Origin: JAFMKE01 sp037624485
GTDB taxonomy: Bacteria; Bacteroidota; Bacteroidia; Chitinophagales; UBA8649
Direction of reading: 5' to 3'
Assembly (NCBI GenBank): GCA_037624485.1
Contig: JASJJC010000002.1
Coordinates: forward strand, 39,882 to 103,881
DNA: 64,000 bases
The position numbers and the translations under genes were made by a program. Shown here in pieces: positions 53,202 through 61,163 of this stretch. The notes beneath the pieces were generated by a model. That model saw only the letters and a program-made list of their open reading frames with translations, searched no databases and was not told the origin of the DNA. How positions within the stretch are numbered: the stretch's first letter is position 1; each line of letters opens with the position of its first letter.

Positions 53202-53692
53202 TACTCAGCTGTTTTTTGAACATCACTTTTAATGTTGATGATCGTTGTAGCTGGCTCAGTGTTCGCCGTAATAGTAACTGTTTTATTATTTACGCCTTCC
53301 TTGCCAGATGGGTTGAAAGATACTTTCATATCTCTACTTTCTCCGGGTGCAATTGGGTCTTTTGGATATTCGGGTACTGTACAACCACAAGATCCTTGAG
53401 CACTTGTAATTAACAATGGCTCATCACCGTTATTTGTTAATACAAATGAAGTTTCTACAGGTGCAACATCAGCGATCTGACCAAAATCATGCTCCATTCT
53501 GTCAATTGACAAAACAGTTGTTGCCATTGCAACTGCAGGCTCAATAGCGGGTGCCAAAGCTTCCGCTGCAGGCTCTGCTACCGTAGTCTCAGTGCTTACT
53601 TCTTCAGCATCATCCACAGCAGGTGCGTCCGAGTTACAAGAAAACATAAATGTAGCCAATGCTACTGTTGATACAAATAAATACTTTTTCAT
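53201..53692 (-). CDS. DUF1573 lipoprotein
   Basis: 163 residues. The signal peptide ends in the lipobox FMFSC (Cys19), followed by an Ala/Val/Glu-rich linker (20-60). A DUF1573 immunoglobulin-like domain follows (EHDFGQIADVAPVETSFVLTN; GSCGCTVPEYPK; IAPGESRDMKVSFNP). The family is abundant in Bacteroidota and its function is not known. It sits between nusB and yajC, a conserved order in the phylum. Confidence 0.9.
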   Translation of the reverse strand: MKKYLFVSTVALATFMFSCNSDAPAVDDAEEVSTETTVAEPAAEALAPAIEPAVAMATTVLSIDRMEHDFGQIADVAPVETSFVLTNNGDEPLLITSAQGSCGCTVPEYPKDPIAPGESRDMKVSFNPSGKEGVNNKTVTITANTEPATTIINIKSDVQKTAE

Positions 53693-53730
53693 AATTTTAA
53701 TTTGATTTTTTTAATTTGATTGTAAATTTA

Positions 53731-54684
53731 TTAATTGTTTATTAAACCTCTTCCTAATTTTTGAATTTTTCCCTCATCATTTAACACTTTCATTACCTTG
53801 TCCAGAATTCCATTGATGAAATCTTTGCTCTTTGAAGTGCTGTATTCTTTAGAAATATCGATGTACTCATTAAGGCTCACTTTCAAGGGAATGTGTGGTA
53901 AAAATAGAAATTCAGTTACCGCTAATTGTATCAAGATTATATCCATTACAGCGACCCGATCCATATCCCAGTTTTTTAACCTTGGTTCAATGATTTTATT
54001 TAGTTCATCACGATGATTTAAGTTGTTACTTAACAGGTCTTTAGAAAACTCTATCTCTTCTATATCTTCAACTTCAAGTAGGAAAGATTTTAGGAATAAA
54101 TGTTCGTCCATTTCTGCATAGTCTTTTAACTTTTTTTGTAAGCTATGCAAAGTGATAAAATGGTCGTCTTCCAATCCCATGAAATACTCGGCTAAGTGCT
54201 CATCAAGGGACTGACTAGCGCCAATTATTTTTTTAGATATATAGCGTAAAATCTCTACTTCATCAGCTTTCGCATGCTTCTTTATTTCACAAAATTTAAC
54301 ATACTTATCACTTGCTTGCAACTTTTTGAAAAGCTCCTTCACCAATTTTTGATCAATAAAAGAGGATATCGTTTGTGTATTCAAAATACGTTTATAGTGC
54401 TCACTTGCCTGAATACCTGTAATTATAGAGTTGTGCGCAATCGTTGTGTTAATATTGACGTCACTTTCTTCTTGAATATGCTTATTTGCACGTTTTGCCG
54501 CATCGACCAATGCATACTGACAAACTTCAATAAGATATTGAAGGTATACATAATACAATTGTTTGGTCTTATCAATGCGCATTAACAGCATTTTTTCCAA
54601 ACTATCTGATCGCTCTTCTCCACTTATTTCGTGAGAAAATAGAACTTGCATTACCTTTACTCGAAGTATTCTTCTTGAAATCAT
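53731..54684 (-). CDS. nusB: Transcription antitermination factor NusB (long form)
   Basis: 317 residues, twice the E. coli length. The C-terminal region (about 180-317) holds the NusB fold (LKNWDMDRVAVMDIILIQLAVTEFL; NEYIDISKEYSTSKSKDFINGILDKV). The N-terminal extension begins RRILRVKVMQVLFSHE, itself NusB-like, as usual for Bacteroidota. It helps assemble the rRNA antitermination complex. Its first base follows directly on the leucine dehydrogenase stop. Confidence 0.92.
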   Translation of the reverse strand: MISRRILRVKVMQVLFSHEISGEERSDSLEKMLLMRIDKTKQLYYVYLQYLIEVCQYALVDAAKRANKHIQEESDVNINTTIAHNSIITGIQASEHYKRILNTQTISSFIDQKLVKELFKKLQASDKYVKFCEIKKHAKADEVEILRYISKKIIGASQSLDEHLAEYFMGLEDDHFITLHSLQKKLKDYAEMDEHLFLKSFLLEVEDIEEIEFSKDLLSNNLNHRDELNKIIEPRLKNWDMDRVAVMDIILIQLAVTEFLFLPHIPLKVSLNEYIDISKEYSTSKSKDFINGILDKVMKVLNDEGKIQKLGRGLINN

Positions 54685-55749
54685 TTATCTGCGCTGTCTA
54701 GTTTTTCCAATATTTTCAATTCGTTCTATAGCAATTTCAAGTGCCACCTCTTGAGCATTTTTATTCTCTTTGGCCGCATGATTAAGTACAGCTAATGTCT
54801 GGTCGTATATCTTTTCTGTCGCCGCCAATGCTCTTGGTCTATTGTATCCAATCGTCTCAATATAACAATTAATAACTCCTCCAGCATTGATTAAAAAATC
54901 AGGCGCATAAATTATTCCCTTATCACGTAATAAATTGCCATGCACAAGTTCTTCAGCTAATTGATTGTTTGCTGCTCCCGCGATGATTCCACACTTTAAC
55001 TGAGGGATGGTTGCATCATTTAAACTTGCACCCAACGCACAGGGAGCATATATGTCCATATCGGCTTGATAAACATCAGTCGGTGCTACAACCGTAACCT
55101 TATACTTGTCAGAAACCATTTTTAAATTGACTTCATTAATGTCAGCTATTGAAATTATTGCTTTTTCTTTTGCTAAATGATCAATCAAGTATTGTCCAAC
55201 GTGCCCAGCTCCTTGGACAAGAACTTTTTTCCCTCGGAGTGATTCACTACCGCTTAATTGCTTTTGTGCTGCCTTCATCCCCAAATAAACACCATAGGCC
55301 GTTACTGGAGATGGATCTCCACCACCACCCAAATAGTCAGGTTTACCTGCTACATGATCCGTTTCTAAAGCAATGTATTCTATAAATTGTGTATTGGTGC
55401 CAACGTCTTCAGCAGTGATATACTTACCTCCTAAGTTATCGACAAACTTTCCATAACTTCTCCAATAAGCTTCATCTTTCTTAGCCTTAGGATTATCGAT
55501 TATGACTGCTTTTCCCCCACCTAAATGGATTCCACTAATCGACGATTTAAAACTCATGCCTCGGGAAAGGCGCAGGACATCGTTTATCGCTTCTTGCTCG
55601 CTGGCATAATGCCAAAGTCGAGTTCCACCTAGTGCTGGCCCCAAAACACTATTGTGGATGCCAATGATGCCTTTTAATCCTGTTTTATTATCATTGAAGA
55701 ACATGAGCTGCTCATGCTCCATGTTTTCCATTTTTTCAAATACATTCAT
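54685..55749 (-). CDS. Glu/Leu/Phe/Val dehydrogenase (probable leucine dehydrogenase)
   Basis: 354 residues. Oxidative deamination of branched-chain amino acids to 2-oxoacids. The catalytic Lys region is SGIHLGGGKAVIID, with ALGGTRLW and the NAD site VLVQGAGHVGQYL. The length and GPALGGTR pattern favour the leucine/valine group over glutamate enzymes. It heads the operon with nusB, DUF1573 and yajC. Confidence 0.9.
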   Translation of the reverse strand: MNVFEKMENMEHEQLMFFNDNKTGLKGIIGIHNSVLGPALGGTRLWHYASEQEAINDVLRLSRGMSFKSSISGIHLGGGKAVIIDNPKAKKDEAYWRSYGKFVDNLGGKYITAEDVGTNTQFIEYIALETDHVAGKPDYLGGGGDPSPVTAYGVYLGMKAAQKQLSGSESLRGKKVLVQGAGHVGQYLIDHLAKEKAIISIADINEVNLKMVSDKYKVTVVAPTDVYQADMDIYAPCALGASLNDATIPQLKCGIIAGAANNQLAEELVHGNLLRDKGIIYAPDFLINAGGVINCYIETIGYNRPRALAATEKIYDQTLAVLNHAAKENKNAQEVALEIAIERIENIGKTRQRR

Positions 55750-55821
55750 CTTGTTGGTTTGGATTTTTAGAAATCAATTTTTGAATGTTACCTTTACCAC
55801 CCAAATGGGATATTAGCTACA

Positions 55822-55829
55822 CAAAGGTA
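55822..55829 (-). promoter_or_regulatory. -7 box (TACCTTTG) of the leucine dehydrogenase operon
   Basis: Exact consensus on the minus strand, 72 bp before the ATG at 55749. Confidence 0.45.
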
Positions 55830-55939
55830 AGACAATACTTTAAAGTTGAAGATAAAAATTAAGTACATTTCTTAATAAAATCAGATACACTAATGTCAAC
55901 TTTGGAAAGGGGGAAACACCTTGAACCTAAACAATAATT

Positions 55940-57721
55940 TTGAAAGAATTAAAATATTTAAACAAGTATTTGTACAAGTATAAGTGGCAGCTTTTACTGG
56001 GTATTGCATTCGTTGCCCTCTCAAATGTCTTTAAAGTTTTATCTCCTCGTGTATTGAGCCGAGCGATTGATATGGTCAGTCAAAATATTAGTCTTTTTGC
56101 TTCTTTTGAAAATTTCAATTTGCAAGAAGCACTTCAATCATCTTTAAAGAGTTCATTACTTATATTCACCTTGATATACTTTGCGGCTGCTTTGATTGGT
56201 GGGGTGTTTACGTTTTTGATGCGTCAGTCCATTATTGTGATGTCTCGATTGATAGAATTTGACTTAAAAAATGAGATTTACGAACATTACCAGCGACTTG
56301 ATACGGCTTTCTATAAGAAAAACAACACGGGGGACTTAATGAATCGAGCTACTGAAGATGTCTCCAAAATTCGCATGTACTTGGGCCCGGCATTGATGTA
56401 CTTGATTAATGTATTCTTCTTATTTACTTTTGTTATTTACACCATGCTGAGTATTAATGCTTCGCTCACTTTGTGGGTCTTGCTTCCGATGCCAATATTG
56501 ACCCTTTCGATTTTTTATATAAATAATTTGATCCACAAACGAAGTGAAGCTATTCAAAGACAACTATCTGTTTTAACAAGTAATGCGCAAGAATATTACT
56601 CAGGTATTCGTGTGCTTAAAAGTTATGTTCAGGAAAGGCTTGCATTAAGGTTTTATGAAGATGCAAGTGAAGTATACAAGGAAAAAGCATTGAGTTTAGC
56701 TCATATTCAAGCTTTCTTTTTTCCGCTTATGGTCTTACTTGTTGGTTTAAGTACTATTATAGTGGTAATCGTTGGCGGATTTTATGTTAAAAGCGGTTTG
56801 ATTTCTCCGGGAAATATCGTGGAGTTTATTATGTACGTTAACCTACTTACTTGGCCGGTTACATCGATTGGTTGGGCGGCATCACTCATTCAAAGTGCTG
56901 CGGCCTCACAAAAAAGAATCAATGAATTCTTGAAAACGGAGACTACAATTGATACTACAAAAGGCGAGGAAATTATCTTAAAAGGGAATGTTAAATTCGA
57001 CAAAATGGATTTTACGTATCCTGAAACTGGAATCAAAGCTCTTCAAAATATTAATTTGGAGATTAAAGCGGGGGAGAAATGGGCTATCATGGGGCGCACA
57101 GGAAGTGGTAAAACTACATTTGCTGAGTTAATTTTAGGCATGTATTACCCAAGTTTAGGAAGTCTTAGTATTGAGGGTGTGAAAATTCAAGATATGAAGC
57201 TGAGCAGTTTGCGCAAACAAATAGGGTACATTCCTCAAGATGTTTTTCTTTTTTCTGATACTATATATAATAATATTCGTTTTGGAAATAGTGAGATTAG
57301 TGATAGAGATGCCGAAGAAGCAGCCAAGCAAGCTTCCATCTATGATGAGATCATGGATTTCCCTCAGGGGTTTAAAACCTTTGTTGGTGAGCGTGGAGTA
57401 ACTTTGTCAGGAGGTCAGAAGCAAAGAATATCTATTGCTCGGGCCTTGGCCATGAACCCTAAAATCTTAGTGTTTGATGATGCACTTTCTGCGGTTGATG
57501 TGCACACGGAAAAGAAAATTATTGAAAATTTGAACGAGCGTATTGAAGATAAAACTGTAATCGTCATCAGTCATCGGATTTTTAGCAGCTTAAAATTTGA
57601 TCAAATAATTATTCTAAATGATGGGCAAGTGCTTGAACAAGGAACGCATGAAGAGCTGCTAAGCGCAGGTAAAATCTATAATGAGTTTTATGAGAAGCAA
57701 AACTTTGACCAGGTGGAGTGA
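55940..57721 (+). CDS. ABC exporter, fused permease-ATPase (MdlA-like)
   Basis: 593 residues. The membrane domain (about 15-320) is followed by an ATPase domain with Walker A GRTGSGKTTF near 385 and signature LSGGQKQRISIARAL near 489. The Walker B reads ILVFDDALSAVD, with Asp in place of the usual catalytic Glu. That substitution occurs in one subunit of heterodimeric exporters such as MdlAB, so a partner half-transporter may exist. The start is TTG 55940, as no ATG precedes it in frame. Substrate unknown. Confidence 0.88.
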   Translation: MKELKYLNKYLYKYKWQLLLGIAFVALSNVFKVLSPRVLSRAIDMVSQNISLFASFENFNLQEALQSSLKSSLLIFTLIYFAAALIGGVFTFLMRQSIIVMSRLIEFDLKNEIYEHYQRLDTAFYKKNNTGDLMNRATEDVSKIRMYLGPALMYLINVFFLFTFVIYTMLSINASLTLWVLLPMPILTLSIFYINNLIHKRSEAIQRQLSVLTSNAQEYYSGIRVLKSYVQERLALRFYEDASEVYKEKALSLAHIQAFFFPLMVLLVGLSTIIVVIVGGFYVKSGLISPGNIVEFIMYVNLLTWPVTSIGWAASLIQSAAASQKRINEFLKTETTIDTTKGEEIILKGNVKFDKMDFTYPETGIKALQNINLEIKAGEKWAIMGRTGSGKTTFAELILGMYYPSLGSLSIEGVKIQDMKLSSLRKQIGYIPQDVFLFSDTIYNNIRFGNSEISDRDAEEAAKQASIYDEIMDFPQGFKTFVGERGVTLSGGQKQRISIARALAMNPKILVFDDALSAVDVHTEKKIIENLNERIEDKTVIVISHRIFSSLKFDQIIILNDGQVLEQGTHEELLSAGKIYNEFYEKQNFDQVE

Positions 57722-57772
57722 TTTCAATCTGAGATTTGTCCTTCAAGTTGAGTTATAATCTCAAAAAAACCT

Positions 57773-57780
57773 TATTTTTG
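57773..57780 (+). promoter_or_regulatory. Promoter of the PUR-like gene (TTG-N22-TATTTTTG)
   Basis: Exact -7 consensus with a TTG at 57748-57750. The leader to GTG 57820 would be about 35 nt. Confidence 0.55.
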
Positions 57781-57819
57781 TAAGGTGATAAATTAATTGT
57801 TCATTAAAAAATACATGCA

Positions 57820-58332
57820 GTGGAAAATCAACAAGGTTTTTTTTCAAGAAAACTAAGAGCGGGAAAAAGAAGAACATATTTTTTTGATGTACGTTCGACT
57901 AAACAAGGAGATTATTTTGTAACTATAACAGAGAGTAAAAGACGATTTGATCGTCCAGGTTACGATAGTCACAAAATATTTTTATACAAAGAAGATTTTA
58001 CCAAATTTGGTGAAGCATTTAACGAAACCATAACGCATATCAAAACTGAATTGAATCCAGATTTTGATTATGATGCTTATGATAGAGAGACTTATCAAGC
58101 GCAGCTTGACGAGAATGGTAGTGAAGATGGCAATGAAGGAGATGATCGTCAAAGAGGTGATCAGGATAAACGAGAAACTCGAAAAGATACCCCGAAAGAG
58201 CAAAAAAAGCCAACTCGGCCAAATAAAGATTTGATGAGTTCTAATCCTATTCTGGAAAAGAAACCAAACCAATCAATTTTGGGGGACGATGCCAAAGATG
58301 AGCCAGCTTCTGATGAAGCCATGGAATGGTAA
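57820..58332 (+). CDS. PUR-alpha-like nucleic-acid-binding protein (DUF3276)
   Basis: 170 residues, GTG start. The N-terminal PUR domain (about 1-85) has RKLRAGKRRTYFFDVRSTKQ and DYFVTITESKRRF, matching the bacterial PUR fold that binds single-stranded DNA or RNA. The C-terminal half is acidic, then Lys/Pro-rich and disordered (DKRETRKDTPKEQKKPTRP). Conserved across Bacteroidota; precise role not settled. Its transcript ends at a hairpin at 58358-58382. Confidence 0.88.
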   Translation: MENQQGFFSRKLRAGKRRTYFFDVRSTKQGDYFVTITESKRRFDRPGYDSHKIFLYKEDFTKFGEAFNETITHIKTELNPDFDYDAYDRETYQAQLDENGSEDGNEGDDRQRGDQDKRETRKDTPKEQKKPTRPNKDLMSSNPILEKKPNQSILGDDAKDEPASDEAMEW

Positions 58333-58357
58333 ACGCTTAAAATGAAACAAGCAAAAT

Positions 58358-58382
58358 AGGGTGCTACTTAAGTGCCCTTTTT
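58358..58382 (+). terminator. Intrinsic terminator after the PUR-like gene
   Basis: An 8-bp stem (AGGGTGCT/AGTGCCCT, two G-T pairs) with a T-rich tail TTTTTATTTTT. It lies within a longer possible ychF reading frame, arguing for the downstream ychF start. Confidence 0.7.
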
Positions 58383-58408
58383 ATTTTTCAATACAAAAAA
58401 ATAATCCA

Positions 58409-59506
58409 TTGAGTTTAAAATGCGGAATAGTTGGTTTACCCAATGTAGGAAAATCAACCTTATTTAATACCCTTACTAAGGCAATAAACGCCCAAGCGGC
58501 CAATTTCCCTTTTTGTACGATAGAGCCTAATGTAGGAGTCATTACAGTTCCCGATTATCGATTAAATAAATTAGAAGATTTAGTTCAACCTCAAAAGGTT
58601 TTACCTACGACGGTTGAGTTGGTAGATATCGCTGGTTTAGTAAAAGGAGCAAGTAAAGGGGAGGGACTGGGTAATCAATTCTTAGGTAACATTCGAGGTG
58701 TTGATGCTATTGTGCATGTGGTGAGATGCTTTGTAGATGACAACGTGGTGCACGTGGATGGTTCTATCAATCCGGTTAGAGATAAAGAAGTCATTGACAC
58801 CGAATTGCAATTGAAAGATTTAGAATCCATAGAGAAGAAACTAGAAAAGAGTAGAAAAGCAGCAAAAAGTAACGACAAAGATGCGAAGAAGGCCATGGAG
58901 GTTTTGGCTAAATTTAAAGCGCATATTGAACAAGGTTTATCTGCTCGATCTTTGGAAATTGACGATGATGATTTAGTTTGGGTTGAGGACTTGAGTCTTC
59001 TAACTCTAAAGCCAATCTTATATGCTTGTAATGTGAGTGAAGATGACGCTAAAGATGGCAATGCTTATGTTGAGCAAATTAGAAAGATAGCTGATGATGA
59101 AGGCGCGGAGGTACTGGTTATTTCTGCTAAGATTGAATCTGAAATTGTGCAATTAGATCCCGAAGAGCAGGAAATGTTTTTGGAGGATTTAGGTTTGACT
59201 GAATCTGGGATGGATCGATTGATTACAGCCTCATACAAATTACTAGCCTTGGATACTTATTTTACCGCAGGGGAGAAGGAAGTACGAGCCTGGACAATTC
59301 ATAAAGGAACAAAAGCCCCGCAAGCAGCTGGTGTGATTCATTCAGATTTTGAAAAAGGATTTATTCGAGCTGAAGTAATAGCCTATGATGATTTTGTGGA
59401 GTTAGGCAGCGAAGCTGCATGCAGAGAAAAAGGCAAGTTGCGCGTTGAAGGGAAAGAATATATCGTAAAAGATGGTGATATTCTTCATTTCAGATTTAAT
59501 GTCTAA
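58409..59506 (+). CDS. ychF: Redox-regulated ATPase YchF
   Basis: 365 residues from TTG 58409, matching the usual 363-366 of the family. Obg-related P-loop protein: the G1 motif is GLPNVGKSTLFN, the G3 DIAGLVKGASKGEG, and the G4 motif NVSE replaces NKxD, explaining ATP rather than GTP preference. The C-terminal TGS domain has FTAGEKEVRAWTIHKGTKAPQ. An ATG frame start at 58361 lies inside the preceding terminator and is rejected. Confidence 0.93.
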   Translation: MSLKCGIVGLPNVGKSTLFNTLTKAINAQAANFPFCTIEPNVGVITVPDYRLNKLEDLVQPQKVLPTTVELVDIAGLVKGASKGEGLGNQFLGNIRGVDAIVHVVRCFVDDNVVHVDGSINPVRDKEVIDTELQLKDLESIEKKLEKSRKAAKSNDKDAKKAMEVLAKFKAHIEQGLSARSLEIDDDDLVWVEDLSLLTLKPILYACNVSEDDAKDGNAYVEQIRKIADDEGAEVLVISAKIESEIVQLDPEEQEMFLEDLGLTESGMDRLITASYKLLALDTYFTAGEKEVRAWTIHKGTKAPQAAGVIHSDFEKGFIRAEVIAYDDFVELGSEAACREKGKLRVEGKEYIVKDGDILHFRFNV

Positions 59507-59545
59507 AAGTTCGAACGTTTTTGGATTTGCATTGTTCTAAATAAT

Positions 59546-60763
59546 ATGGAGACTAAAGTAATGACAGTAATAAAAGAACAATTTCCCATTTTAGATCAGG
59601 AAGTCCATGGTAAAGCATTGGTTTACTTCGATAATGCGGCTACTGTGCAGAAGCCACAGCGGGTTATAGATGCTATTACGCGATATTATACAGCATACAA
59701 CAGCAATATCCACAGAGGAGCACATTACTTAGCTAACAAGGCTACAGAACATTATGAACAAGCGCGTGATCGAATCGCTGGTTATATTGGAGCAGCTAGT
59801 CAAGAAGTCAATTTTGTAAGAGGAACGACAGAAGCGGTTAATTTAGTTGCCAATGCTTGGGGTGATTTGAATGTACATCAAGGTGATGAAATTCTAATTA
59901 GTGGACTCGAGCATCATAGTAATATGGTTCCCTGGCAAATGCTTGCAGAGCGAAGTGGAGCAAAGATTCAGATTATCCCTGTTTTAGAAGATGGTTCTCT
60001 AGATCAAGTGATTTTTAAAAAATTATTGAGTGCAAAAACAAAATTACTAGCTGTTAATCACGTTTCGAATGCCTTAGGAACAATTAATCCAATAAAGGAA
60101 ATGATAACTGCAGCTCATGAATTAGGGGCAAAAGTTTTTATTGATGGAGCGCAAGCGATTCCTCATTTAGCTATTGATGTAAAAGATTTAGATGCTGACT
60201 TTTATGCTTTTTCTGGACATAAGGCCTATGGTCCCACAGGAATTGGGATTTTATATGGCAAAGAAGAATTGTTGCTAGCCATGAAGCCCTACCAAGGTGG
60301 TGGAGAAATGATTAAAGAAGTTAGCTATGATGGATTTTCTGTTAATGCCTTACCTTATAAGTTTGAAGCGGGTACGCCTAATATTTGTGGAGCGATAGCT
60401 CTAGGCGAAGCCATTGCTTTTATGGAAGATGTAGGTATTGAAAAGATTGCCCAAATTGAAGCAGATTTATTGGTTTATGCTACAGAAAAAATCAGCGCTA
60501 TCGAAGGCGTTAAAATCTATGGCACTGCTGCGAATAAAGCCAGTGTTTTATCCTTCTTGGTAGACGGCGTTCATCCCTTTGATCTTGGCATTTTATTAGA
60601 TAAACAAGGAGTGGCTATTCGCACTGGACATCACTGTTGCCAACCTTTAATGGGGCACTATAATATTGAAGGCACTTGCAGAGCTTCCTTTGCAGTGTAC
60701 AATACTAATGAAGAGATAGACATCTTCATTAAAGCTTTAGAAAGAGCCTTGAGGATGTTGTAG
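59546..60763 (+). CDS. sufS: Cysteine desulfurase SufS
   Basis: 405 residues, group II desulfurase. PLP enzyme releasing sulfur from cysteine for iron-sulfur assembly. YFDNAATVQKP at the start, DGAQAIPHL, the PLP lysine in SGHKAYGPTG, and the persulfide-carrying Cys364 in RTGHHCCQPL are all present. sufBCD and sufE are not adjacent, so this copy lies apart from the main suf operon. Confidence 0.94.
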   Translation: METKVMTVIKEQFPILDQEVHGKALVYFDNAATVQKPQRVIDAITRYYTAYNSNIHRGAHYLANKATEHYEQARDRIAGYIGAASQEVNFVRGTTEAVNLVANAWGDLNVHQGDEILISGLEHHSNMVPWQMLAERSGAKIQIIPVLEDGSLDQVIFKKLLSAKTKLLAVNHVSNALGTINPIKEMITAAHELGAKVFIDGAQAIPHLAIDVKDLDADFYAFSGHKAYGPTGIGILYGKEELLLAMKPYQGGGEMIKEVSYDGFSVNALPYKFEAGTPNICGAIALGEAIAFMEDVGIEKIAQIEADLLVYATEKISAIEGVKIYGTAANKASVLSFLVDGVHPFDLGILLDKQGVAIRTGHHCCQPLMGHYNIEGTCRASFAVYNTNEEIDIFIKALERALRML

Positions 60764-61163
60764 ATTTAAGGCTTAGTTTTTATGTCTAGGCTTACGAAGC
60801 CATGAAAATATTTTTTATTGTCTTTATTTGCGCTGTTAGGTCTCTGACAAATGTGCAATTTAGCTTTACAATTTGATAGGTTTAAAGAATATGGGAAGTT
60901 ATGTCTGTAAAATCATACAAGATTCATGACCAGCATATGCAAAAGATCAAACAACTCTTAAGTTTTATTTTAATAAATTAAGGAATGTTAGCACCTTAAC
61001 TTTGGAACCGTTCATCCAAAAAAAATAACCTTTTCTATAATCGTCCTCTTGTTCTATAACGTCGCATAAAATATGAAATTGAGGTGTCGGTGTCTTGACA
61101 AAAGGCTTTCTTCTAGTTTAATGTTGCTATCTGCAGTATGAAAAAGTGTTAAAAAGCGGTTCA
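60764..61163. other. 400-bp intergenic stretch with small open frames
   Basis: No full gene. It holds three small frames: a 24-codon plus-strand frame with a signal-peptide-like start (60802-60876), a 26-codon plus frame (60901-60981), and protein-like minus-strand frames described separately. A short GGCTT-ACG-AAGCC hairpin at 60789-60801 may act as a weak terminator for sufS. Confidence 0.5.
60965..61117 (-). pseudogene. Possible gene remnant, unknown origin
   Basis: A stop-to-stop frame of 50 residues whose composition looks protein-like: KPFVKTPTPQFHILCDVIEQ, then EDDYRKGYFFWMNG, ending in a TAA. It lacks an upstream start because a stop codon precedes it immediately. A second minus frame, 61054-61164, starts with an ATG overlapping the stop of the secreted esterase gene (36 residues, MNRFLTLFHTADSNIKLEES and onward) and runs into this one in another phase. 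The two could be parts of one frameshifted gene. I recognise no family. Confidence 0.3.

Noticed and set aside
53798..54585. Antisense open frames within nusB and several other genes
   Set aside because: They mirror conserved genes on the opposite strand, lack promoters, and show no protein family features.
58361..58408. N-terminal extension of YchF from ATG 58361
   Set aside because: It runs through an intrinsic terminator and adds 16 residues not found in the family; TTG 58409 gives the normal length.
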